Shown: piece after piece, positions 1 to 5,896 of the stretch
Position numbering within the stretch: the first letter of the stretch is position 1
Layout: the number at the start of each line of letters is the position of its first letter
Source of the DNA: Modestobacter sp.
GTDB taxonomy: Bacteria; Actinomycetota; Actinomycetes; Mycobacteriales; Geodermatophilaceae
DNA length: 8,149 bases
NCBI GenBank assembly: GCA_025965775.1
Contig: JAOPWG010000018.1
Span: 1-8,149 of the forward strand
Direction of reading: 5' to 3'
Translations under genes and position numbers: made by a program
The notes under the pieces: model-generated
Seen by the model: the letters and a program-made list of their open reading frames with translations, nothing else
Told to the model about the DNA's origin: nothing
The model's database searches: none

Positions 1-353
1 CGTTCGAGTCCCGCTACCTCGACGGGCTGATCGCGCCGTGGCCGGCCGGCGCCGACGTCTACGCCGCGCGCTCCCCCATCCACCACACCGACGCGCTGGA
101 CACCCCGCTGGCGGTGTTCCAGGGCGACGAGGACCGCGTCGTCCCGCCCGAGCAGGCCGAGATGATGGTCGCCGCGCTGCGGGACAAGGGCGTGCCGCAC
201 GCCTACCTGCTGTTCCCGGGCGAGCAGCACGGGTTCCGCAAGGCGGAGAACATCCGCGCCGCGCTGGACGGGGAGCTGTCCTTCTACGCACAGGTGCTGG
301 GGTTCGAGCTGCCGGCCGAGGAGGGCATCGAGCCGATCGAGGTGGTGCGATGA
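1..353 (+). CDS. S9 family peptidase (prolyl oligopeptidase-like), C-terminal fragment
   Basis: This is the 3' end of a gene that enters from the left edge; the reading frame starts at base 3 and ends at TGA 351-353, leaving about 116 residues. It opens with FESRYLDGLI, a stretch typical of the alpha/beta-hydrolase domain of S9C/acylaminoacyl peptidase-like enzymes. It then carries QGDEDRVVPPEQ, whose second Asp is the expected catalytic acid, and GEQHGFRKAENI, whose His is the expected catalytic base. The nucleophile Ser (GxSxGG) must lie upstream of the window. Family members hydrolyse oligopeptides or N-acylated peptides, usually in the cytoplasm; the exact substrate and the N-terminal beta-propeller cannot be judged here. 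The final residues (about 20 after the His motif helix) look like a natural C-terminus. It converges on rnj. Confidence 0.88.
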   Translation, partial: FESRYLDGLIAPWPAGADVYAARSPIHHTDALDTPLAVFQGDEDRVVPPEQAEMMVAALRDKGVPHAYLLFPGEQHGFRKAENIRAALDGELSFYAQVLGFELPAEEGIEPIEVVR

Positions 354-356
354 CAC

Positions 357-378
357 GGTCGTCCTGTCGGAGGACACC
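357..378. terminator. possible bidirectional terminator hairpin between convergent genes
   Basis: Four bases after the peptidase stop codon, GGT (357-359) and GTCCT (361-365) can pair with AGGAC (371-375) and ACC (376-378). This gives an 8-bp stem with one bulged C and a 5-base loop. There is no T-tract, which is common for actinobacterial terminators but makes the call weak. It sits in the 105-base gap between the convergent peptidase and rnj genes, so it could act on both strands. I see no other clear element in this gap. Confidence 0.3.
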
Positions 379-458
379 GCGGCCAGGTGCCGTGCCCCTG
401 TGGCGTGGAGCCGCTTCCCACCCTCCTCGGGGAACCCTCCGGGCCCCCGCTCGTCGGG

Positions 459-2171
459 CTAGACCTCCAGGACGGTGGGGATGATCATCGGGCGGCGGCG
501 GTAGGTGTCCGACACCCACTTGCCGACCGTCCGGCGGATCACCTGGGACAGCCGGTGCGGGTCGACGTCGTCGTCGGCCAGCGCACGGGCGAGGTTGTCC
601 TCCACCAGGCCGAGGACGGCGTCGAAGGCCGCCGGGTCGTCGGAGAACCCGCGGGTCGACAGGTGCACCGGGCGCACGATCGTGCGGGTCGAGGGCTCGA
701 CGACGACCGTGAGCGCCACGAAGCCCTCGTCGCCGAGGATCCGCCGGGCCAGCAGCGATTCCTCCCCCACGTCACCGACGTTGAGGCCATCGACGTAGAC
801 GTTGCCGATCGGCACGCTGCCCACGATCGAGGCCTTGCCGTCGACCAGGTCCACGACGACGCCGTCCTCGGCGAGCAGGATGCGGTCGGCGGTCATCCCG
901 GTCTGCTCGGCCAGCGCGGCGTGCGCCCGCAGGTGCCGCCACTCCCCGTGCACCGGCATCAGGTACCGCGGCCTGGCCACGTTGAGAAGGGTGCGCAGCT
1001 CCCCGGCCGGCGCGTGCCCGGAGACGTGCACCATGGCCGTCTCCTTGTGCACCACGGTGGCCCCGAGCCTGGCCAGGCCGTTGATGACCTTGTAGACGGC
1101 GGTCTCGTTCCCCGGCACCAGCGAGGACGCCAGGATGATCGTGTCGCCGGCCTCGATGGTGACCTGGTGGTGCTGACCGCGGGCCATCCGGCCCAGCGCC
1201 GACAGCGGCTCGCCCTGGGACCCGGTGCTGATCAGCACCACCTGCTCCGGCGGCATGGCGGTCGCTTCGTCCAGGCGCACCATCAGCCCGGGCGCCACGC
1301 GCAGCAGACCGAGGTCCTGGGCCACGCCCATGTTGCGGACCATCGAACGGCCCACCAGCGCCACCTTGCGCCCGTGCTTGACCGCGCAGTCGAGGACCTG
1401 CTGGATGCGGTGCACGTGGCTGGCGAAGCTGGAGACGATCAACCGCTGCGACGCGCGCTCGAACACCGAGTCCAGTACCGGGCCGATGTCGCGCTCGGAG
1501 GTGACGAAGCCGGGCACCTCGGCGTTGGTGGAGTCCGACAGCAGCAGGTCGATGCCGGCCGTGCCCAGCCGGGCGAAGGCGGCCAGGTCGGTGAGCCGCC
1601 CGTCCAGCGGCAGCTGGTCCATCTTGAAGTCGCCGGTGTGCACCAACGTGCCGGCCGGGGTGTGCACGGCGACGGCCAGCGCGTCGGGGATCGAGTGGTT
1701 GACGCAGATGAACCCGGTGTGGAACGGGCCGGCCACGTGGTCGTCGCCGGCGGCCACCTCGACCAGCACCGGGTCGATCCGGTGCTCCCGCAGCTTGGCC
1801 GAGACCAGGGCGAGGGTGAACCGGGAACCCACCAGCGGGATGTCCGCCCGCAGGCGCAGCAGGTAGGGGATGGCGCCGATGTGGTCCTCGTGCCCATGGG
1901 TGAGGACGACGGCGGCGATGTCGTCCAGCCGGTGCTCGATCACCCCGAAGTCGGGCAGGATCAGGTCGACGCCGGGCTGCTCGGCCTCGGGGAAGAGCAC
2001 CCCGCAGTCGATGACCAGCAACCGGCCGTCGAACTCCAGCACCGCCATGTTTCGGCCGATCTCGCCCAGCCCGCCCAGCGCCACGACCCGCAGGGCGCCC
2101 GGCGGCAGCGGCGGGGGCGCCGGGAGGTCGAGGTGCGGCTGGGTGGCGGGAACCGGGTGGGCCGCCGTCAC
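459..2171 (-). CDS. rnj: Ribonuclease J (metallo-beta-lactamase / beta-CASP RNase)
   Basis: The product is 570 aa, about the usual RNase J length. RNase J is a zinc-dependent 5'-to-3' exonuclease and endonuclease for rRNA maturation and mRNA decay in the cytoplasm. The beta-lactamase core carries GGLGEIGRN (33-41), the zinc motif HGHEDH (92-97) and HTGD (178-181). The beta-CASP part shows LLSDSTN (motif A, Asp213), SFASHVHRIQQ (motif B region, His252) and VSGHAPAGE (motif C, His386), followed by the RNase J motif MPVHGEW (His408). The C-terminal region ends in YRRRPMIIPTVLEV, nearly the same as the mycobacterial RNase J end as I recall it. The GTG start at 2171 overlaps the dapA stop by GTGA, with a GGCGGGG ribosome-binding stretch 7 bases upstream inside dapA, so translation is probably coupled. 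The dapA-rnj adjacency is widespread in Actinomycetota. The N-terminal 25 residues are Pro-rich and variable. Confidence 0.97.
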   Translation of the reverse strand: MTAAHPVPATQPHLDLPAPPPLPPGALRVVALGGLGEIGRNMAVLEFDGRLLVIDCGVLFPEAEQPGVDLILPDFGVIEHRLDDIAAVVLTHGHEDHIGAIPYLLRLRADIPLVGSRFTLALVSAKLREHRIDPVLVEVAAGDDHVAGPFHTGFICVNHSIPDALAVAVHTPAGTLVHTGDFKMDQLPLDGRLTDLAAFARLGTAGIDLLLSDSTNAEVPGFVTSERDIGPVLDSVFERASQRLIVSSFASHVHRIQQVLDCAVKHGRKVALVGRSMVRNMGVAQDLGLLRVAPGLMVRLDEATAMPPEQVVLISTGSQGEPLSALGRMARGQHHQVTIEAGDTIILASSLVPGNETAVYKVINGLARLGATVVHKETAMVHVSGHAPAGELRTLLNVARPRYLMPVHGEWRHLRAHAALAEQTGMTADRILLAEDGVVVDLVDGKASIVGSVPIGNVYVDGLNVGDVGEESLLARRILGDEGFVALTVVVEPSTRTIVRPVHLSTRGFSDDPAAFDAVLGLVEDNLARALADDDVDPHRLSQVIRRTVGKWVSDTYRRRPMIIPTVLEV

Positions 2172-3076
2172 AGGGCGACCCCGCCGGCGAGGAGGTCGCG
2201 GCGCAGCTGGGCCACCTGCTCGGGGGTGGCGTCCACCAGCGGCGGGCGGACCGGCCCGGAGGGGAGACCCAGCTCATTCAGCGCGGCCTTGATCATGATG
2301 GTGCCCTGGGTGCGGAAGACGCCGGTGTAGACCGGCAGCAGGCTCTCGTTGACCGCCCGCGCCTTCACCAGGTCGCCGGACTCCACCGCGGCGATCAGCT
2401 CGGACAGGCGTGGCCCGACGAGGTGGCCGACGACGCTGACGACGCCGACCGCGCCCACCGCCAGCAGCGGCAGGTTGAGCATGTCCTCACCGGAGTAGTA
2501 GGCGAGGTCGGTACGGGCCATCGTCCACATGACGGCGCCGAGGTCGCCCTTGGCGTCCTTGACCGCGACGATGTTCGGGTGCTCGGCGGCCCGCACGAGG
2601 GTCTCCACCTCGATGGGAACCACCGAGCGTGGCGGGATGTCGTAGAGCATCACCGGCAGCTCGGTGGCGTCGGCCACCGCGGTGAAGTGCCGGAGCAAAC
2701 CGGCCTGCGGTGGCTTGTTGTAGTACGGGGTGACGACCAGTAGCCCGTGCGCGCCGAGCCGGGCGGCCGCCTGGGCCTTCTCGATGGAGTGGGCCGTGTC
2801 GTTGGTGCCGACGCCGGCGACCACGGTTGCCCGGTCGCCGACCGCGTCGAGCACCGCCTCGAGGACGGCGTGCTGCTCGCCGTCGCTGATCGTGGGCGAC
2901 TCCCCCGTCGTCCCGAGCACGACCAGCCCGTCGTGGGCCTGCCGGTCGACCAGGTGCGCGGCCAGCTCCTGGGCGCCGGCGAGGTCGATCGTGCCGTCCT
3001 CCGCCAAGGGGGTGACCATGGCCGTGAGCACGCGCCCGAACGGTCGGACCGGGTCGACGGAAGGGACGCTCGACAT
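2168..3076 (-). CDS. dapA: 4-hydroxy-tetrahydrodipicolinate synthase (DHDPS)
   Basis: This 302-aa protein condenses pyruvate with L-aspartate semialdehyde, the first committed step to diaminopimelate (cell wall) and lysine. The TIM barrel of the DapA/NanA family is clear: GTTGE at 55-59 (Thr56 and Thr57 match E. coli Thr44/Thr45), TPYYNKP at 116-122, Tyr145 and Arg150 in YDIPPRS (E. coli Tyr133/Arg138), and the Schiff-base Lys173 in AVKDAKGD (E. coli Lys161). The C-terminal helices fill out a normal length. At the allosteric lysine site, E. coli His53, His56 and Glu84 correspond to Asp65, Gln68 and His96, while Asn92 and Tyr118 are kept; weak or absent lysine inhibition is therefore inferred. 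The ATG at 3076 is 9 bases downstream of the dfrA stop and 6 bases after a TAGCGT box, so it may be translated from a leaderless mRNA. It overlaps rnj by 4 bases. Confidence 0.97.
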   Translation of the reverse strand: MSSVPSVDPVRPFGRVLTAMVTPLAEDGTIDLAGAQELAAHLVDRQAHDGLVVLGTTGESPTISDGEQHAVLEAVLDAVGDRATVVAGVGTNDTAHSIEKAQAAARLGAHGLLVVTPYYNKPPQAGLLRHFTAVADATELPVMLYDIPPRSVVPIEVETLVRAAEHPNIVAVKDAKGDLGAVMWTMARTDLAYYSGEDMLNLPLLAVGAVGVVSVVGHLVGPRLSELIAAVESGDLVKARAVNESLLPVYTGVFRTQGTIMIKAALNELGLPSGPVRPPLVDATPEQVAQLRRDLLAGGVAL

Positions 3077-3082
3077 GGGTCC

Positions 3083-3088
3083 ACGCTA
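3083..3088 (-). promoter_or_regulatory. putative leaderless promoter -10 box (TAGCGT) of dapA
   Basis: On the minus strand the bases read TAGCGT, then six bases, then the dapA ATG. TANNNT placed 6-7 bases before the start codon is the usual layout of actinobacterial leaderless promoters. The first three bases are also the dfrA stop codon TAG. A GACCG-containing stretch lies about 18 bases further upstream, at a suitable distance for a -35 element, though the match to TTGACA is poor. No strong ribosome-binding site lies ahead of the ATG, which fits leaderless translation. If active, dapA-rnj can be transcribed independently of thyA-dfrA. Confidence 0.5.
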
Positions 3089-3673
3089 CCGGCGGTCGGT
3101 CGCCCCGCGGTCGGGGACCGCCGGCGTCCCGAAGGACGCGGGCGACGGCCACGACCAGTCGTGCGTCTCCCCACCACCCACGGCTCCGGCGCGGACCCAC
3201 CGGGTGACGGCGTACCGCAGACCGGTGGTGGAGACCGACCACCCCGCGGCCGGCATCCGGGAGCTGCGCTGCCACTGCGTGTCGAGGGCCGGCGCCCACG
3301 TGTCGGCCGGGAACCGGGCGTCGATCTCGGTGACGACGAGCGCCGAGGCGTGCGGCAGGAAAGCGGCGTAGACGCTGGCGCCGCCGATCACCCAGACGTC
3401 CCCGTGGGCCGCGAGCACCTCCTCCGGGGAGCCGGCGACCTGCACGCCCTCGACCGGCGGTGCCATCCCGGTGCTCAGCACGACGTTGGTCCGGCCGGGC
3501 AGCGGCCGGGCCCGGGCCGGCAGGGACTCCCAGGTCCGCCGGCCCATGACGACGGTCGACCCGAGCGTGAGGGCACGGAACAGCCGCAGGTCCTCGGGCA
3601 GGTGCCACGGCAGGGTGCCGTCGACGCCGAGGCAGCGGTCCTGGGCCTGGGCCCAGATCAGCTGGACGCTCAC
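3086..3673 (-). CDS. dfrA: Dihydrofolate reductase with C-terminal extension
   Basis: The 195-aa product reduces dihydrofolate to tetrahydrofolate with NADPH, recycling the dihydrofolate released by ThyA encoded just upstream. The DHFR fold spans about residues 2-160: LIWAQAQDRCLG (5-16), PWHLPEDL with Trp23 and the catalytic Asp28, the cofactor motif VVMGRRTWESLP (41-52), PLPGR with folate-tail Arg61, VWVIGGASVY (93-102) and Thr115 in VTEID. The fold appears to end at GLRYAVTRWV, where the M. tuberculosis enzyme (159 aa) also ends. About 34 more residues rich in Gly, Pro, Trp and Ser follow, with no domain I recognise. The start is GTG at 3673, overlapping the thyA stop by GTGA; an AAGGG stretch lies a bit far upstream within thyA, so coupling is likely. 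The TAG stop doubles as part of the putative dapA promoter. Confidence 0.95.
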   Translation of the reverse strand: MSVQLIWAQAQDRCLGVDGTLPWHLPEDLRLFRALTLGSTVVMGRRTWESLPARARPLPGRTNVVLSTGMAPPVEGVQVAGSPEEVLAAHGDVWVIGGASVYAAFLPHASALVVTEIDARFPADTWAPALDTQWQRSSRMPAAGWSVSTTGLRYAVTRWVRAGAVGGGETHDWSWPSPASFGTPAVPDRGATDRR

Positions 3674-4476
3674 ACGGCCACGGCGCCCTTGATGGCCGGG
3701 TGGGGGTCGTAGTCGAGCAGCCGGAAGTCCTCGTAGGCGTACTCGAACAGGGAGGGCGCCGGGGCGATCTCCAACCGGGGGAAGGGCCGCACCTCCCGGC
3801 TCAGCTGCTCCCGGACCTGGGGCAGGTGGTTGTTGTAGATGTGGCAGTCACCGCCCACCCAGATGAACTCGCCCGGCTCGAGACCGACCTGCTGGGCCAC
3901 CATCCTGGTGAGCAGGGCGTAGCTGGCGATGTTGAACGGGACGCCGAGGAAGAGGTCGGCGCTGCGCTGGTACAGCTGGCAGGACAGCCGCCCGTCCGCC
4001 ACGTAGAACTGGAAGAGGGCGTGGCACGGCGCCAGCGCCATCTCCGGCAGGGCACCCACGTTCCAGGCCGACACGAGCATCCGCCGGGAGTCCGGGTCCG
4101 AGCGCAGCGTCGACAGGACGTTCGCGATCTGGTCGACGGTCCCGCCGTCCGGCGTGGGCCAGGACCGCCACTGCACCCCGTAGACCGGCCCGAGGCTTCC
4201 GTCCTCGGCGGCCCACTCGTCCCAGATGGAGACGCCGTTCTCCTGCAGCCACGCCACGTTGCCGTCCCCGCGCAGGAACCACAGCAGCTCGTAGGCGATC
4301 GACCGGAAGTGCACCTTCTTCGTGGTCACCAGCGGGAAGTCGCGGGACAGGTCGTAACGCACCCGCTCGCCGAACAGGCTGAGGGTGCCGACGCCGGTCC
4401 GGTCCTCCTTCGGGGTCCCGTGCTCCAGCACCCGGCGCAGCAGGTCCTCGTACTGCTCGTCCCGCTCCTGCGTCAC
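3670..4476 (-). CDS. thyA: Thymidylate synthase (ThyA type)
   Basis: This enzyme methylates dUMP to dTMP using 5,10-methylenetetrahydrofolate, producing dihydrofolate for the adjacent DHFR. With the chosen GTG at 4476 it has 268 aa, close to the 263-266 of typical ThyA. It begins VTQERDEQYEDLLRRVL, like the mycobacterial N-terminus (MTPYEDLLR...). Key elements (268-aa numbering) are GTPKEDRTGVGT at 20-31, the catalytic Cys151 in APCHALFQF, QLYQRSADLFLGVPFN at 167-182 with phosphate-binding Arg171, Asp174 and dUMP-binding Asn182, and DCHIYNNH with His212 and Tyr214. The C-terminus IKGAVAV matches the conserved family ending. The frame stays open upstream to an ATG at 4563, but those 29 residues are not family-like. 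It overlaps dfrA by GTGA. No convincing promoter is visible in the 147 bases upstream. Confidence 0.97.
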   Translation of the reverse strand: MTQERDEQYEDLLRRVLEHGTPKEDRTGVGTLSLFGERVRYDLSRDFPLVTTKKVHFRSIAYELLWFLRGDGNVAWLQENGVSIWDEWAAEDGSLGPVYGVQWRSWPTPDGGTVDQIANVLSTLRSDPDSRRMLVSAWNVGALPEMALAPCHALFQFYVADGRLSCQLYQRSADLFLGVPFNIASYALLTRMVAQQVGLEPGEFIWVGGDCHIYNNHLPQVREQLSREVRPFPRLEIAPAPSLFEYAYEDFRLLDYDPHPAIKGAVAV

Positions 4477-4482
4477 CCTGGA

Positions 4483-4487
4483 CTCCC
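4483..4487 (-). promoter_or_regulatory. ribosome binding site supporting the GTG start of thyA
   Basis: The minus strand reads GGGAG, then six bases, then GTG at 4476. This spacing supports initiation at 4476 rather than at the in-frame ATG at 4563, and agrees with where ThyA homology begins. Confidence 0.5.
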
Positions 4488-4564
4488 GCGTCGATGCTCG
4501 TGCGTGCCGATCCTCCTCCACGATGCCAGGTGCGGGATCGCCTCCTCGACCGGCCCGGCCCACG

Positions 4565-4576
4565 CGCCGTACGGCG
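4565..4576. repeat. 12-bp perfect palindrome CGCCGTACGGCG upstream of thyA
   Basis: This perfect inverted repeat with no spacer lies in the 147-base gap between the glycosylase stop and the thyA start, about 90 bases before thyA. Its CCGTACGG core recurs at 7330-7337 ahead of the DNRLRE gene. It could be an operator or a chance GC-rich palindrome; nothing else here supports a regulator. Confidence 0.3.
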
Positions 4577-4623
4577 ACCGCGCGGCCGCCGCCCCGCAGG
4601 CGGGTTGACCCGGCCTCCGCCGG

Positions 4624-5844
4624 TCAGCCGCCGAGCTGGAGCACCGCGACCGCCAGGTCGCCGGCAAGGTCGCCGCGCGCGGCGACCGCGACGTGCTCGA
4701 GCTCCATCCAGTCGGCCATCAGCCGCAGTTCGGCCGCCAGGTGCACGCTCACCTCGGTGCAGTCCACGCCCAGCTCGGCGTACGCGGACTGCACCCGCAG
4801 CACACCGGCCTGCCGGTCGGCCTTCAGGTCGACCCGGGCGACGAGCCTGTCGCCGAGCAGGAACGGCAGCACGTAGTACCCGTGTACCCGCTTGGCGGCC
4901 GGGGTGTAGATCTCGATGCGGTAGCGGAAGCCGAAGATGCGTTCCACCCGGGGCCGCTCCCACACCAGCGAGTCGAACGGGGTCAGCAGCGCCCGTGCGC
5001 GGACCCAGCGGGGCCGGCGCGCCTGCGGGTCCAGCCAGGCCGCGCGGTCCCACCCGACGACCTCCACCGGCACGATCTCGCCGCCCTCGGCCAGCTCGCC
5101 GATCGCGGTGCGGACGTCGGTCGCCCGGAGCCGGAAGTAGTCGGCGAGGTCGCGCTCGGTGCCCACGCCCAGCGCGCGGGAGGCGGTGCGCACCAGCTCG
5201 CGGATGGCGTCCGCCCGGTCGGGCGTGGGCGCCTGCACGACCTCGGGGGGCAGCACCCGCTCGGTCAGGTCGTAGACCCGCTCGAACCCTGCCGTCCGGG
5301 AGCGGGCGGTGAGCACCCCGGTGAAGAACAGGTACTCCAGCGCCACCTTGCCGGCGTGCCAGTTCCACATCGTCCCGGGCCGGTTCGGACGCGGCTCGAG
5401 CAGCTGGCCGGCCTTGAGCGGGCCGCCCTCGCGGACCCGGGCGAGCACCTCGGCCACGTACCCGGGTCGCTCCCGCTGGAGCCGGAGCATCGAGCCCCAG
5501 GCGTGCTCCTCGGCCGCGGCCATCTTCCAGCGCAGGAGCGGGTGCAGCCGGACCGGCAGGAACGACGCCTCGTGCGCCCAGTACTCGAACAGGTCGCGCC
5601 GGCGCCCGGCGAGCGCGTCCAGAGCGCCCCGCGGGTAGGGGCCCAGGCGGCTGAACGCCGGCAGGTAGTGCGACCGGGACAGCACGTTCACCGAGTCGAT
5701 CTGGACGACGGCCAGCCGGTCGACCGTCCGCTTGAGCTGCCGGGTGCCGACCGGTCCGGTGGGCCGCGGGTCGGCGAACCCCTGGGCGCCCAGGGCGATG
5801 CGCCGCGCCAACGCCGGCGGCAAGCGCTCCGCAGGTCTGTGCAC
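4624..5844 (-). CDS. Winged-helix DNA glycosylase family protein (YcaQ/AlkX-like, HTH_42)
   Basis: The 406-aa protein belongs to the winged helix DNA-binding domain-containing / crosslink-repair glycosylase superfamily. Characterised members (E. coli YcaQ/AlkX, Streptomyces AlkZ) excise bulky alkylated purines or unhook interstrand crosslinks. Visible features are an N-terminal helix ending RRIALGAQGF (14-23), VVQIDSVNVLSRSHYL (46-61) containing the Q48-I49-D50 catalytic-type motif, EYWAHEASFLPV (87-98), a winged-helix segment about 140-200 (GPLKAGQLLE, then ALEYLFFTGVLTARSR), LLTPFDSLVWERPRVERIFGF (286-306) and YYVLPFLLGDRLVARVDLKADR (323-344). QxD is reported for the YcaQ/AlkX branch, while the AlkZ branch has QxQ. 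Length matches the family. The GTG start at 5844 is the only upstream choice that fits; its ribosome-binding site is not obvious. It is divergent from the GNAT gene. Substrate is unknown and no toxin-biosynthesis genes are nearby. Confidence 0.88.
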   Translation of the reverse strand: MHRPAERLPPALARRIALGAQGFADPRPTGPVGTRQLKRTVDRLAVVQIDSVNVLSRSHYLPAFSRLGPYPRGALDALAGRRRDLFEYWAHEASFLPVRLHPLLRWKMAAAEEHAWGSMLRLQRERPGYVAEVLARVREGGPLKAGQLLEPRPNRPGTMWNWHAGKVALEYLFFTGVLTARSRTAGFERVYDLTERVLPPEVVQAPTPDRADAIRELVRTASRALGVGTERDLADYFRLRATDVRTAIGELAEGGEIVPVEVVGWDRAAWLDPQARRPRWVRARALLTPFDSLVWERPRVERIFGFRYRIEIYTPAAKRVHGYYVLPFLLGDRLVARVDLKADRQAGVLRVQSAYAELGVDCTEVSVHLAAELRLMADWMELEHVAVAARGDLAGDLAVAVLQLGG

Positions 5845-5884
5845 GGACCGAGATCTTGCCGTGGGGGTCCGACACGGGCCCGCC

Positions 5885-5890
5885 TAGGCT
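5885..5890 (+). promoter_or_regulatory. putative leaderless promoter -10 box (TAGGCT) of the GNAT-DUF2461 pair
   Basis: TAGGCT is followed by six bases and then the GTG start codon at 5897, the actinobacterial leaderless layout. There is no ribosome-binding site between them. No good -35 element is visible at 17-18 bases. It lies in the 52-base divergent gap shared with the glycosylase gene, whose minus-strand promoter would have to overlap it; CAAGAT, 8 bases before the glycosylase start, is a weak candidate for that one. Confidence 0.5.
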
Positions 5891-5896
5891 GCTGGC

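Noticed and set aside
387..2330. Long open frame on the plus strand, opposite rnj
   Set aside because: Its translation is rich in His, Arg, Gly and Val with no recognisable domain; it is the GC-driven antisense shadow of rnj, whose minus-strand product shows every RNase J motif.
2747..3712. Plus-strand open frame over dapA and dfrA (with a similar one at 3700-4608 over thyA)
   Set aside because: Composition is Arg/Gly/His-rich with no family signature, and the minus strand carries well-defined enzymes in the same positions.
4477..4560. thyA promoter, e.g. GAGGAT at 4510-4515 on the minus strand
   Set aside because: No TANNNT box exists in this gap on that strand, and GAGGAT lacks a plausible -35 partner, so I could not support it.
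4477..4563. Upstream extension of ThyA to an in-frame ATG at 4563
   Set aside because: The extra 29 residues are unlike any ThyA N-terminus, and the GTG at 4476 has GGGAG at good spacing.
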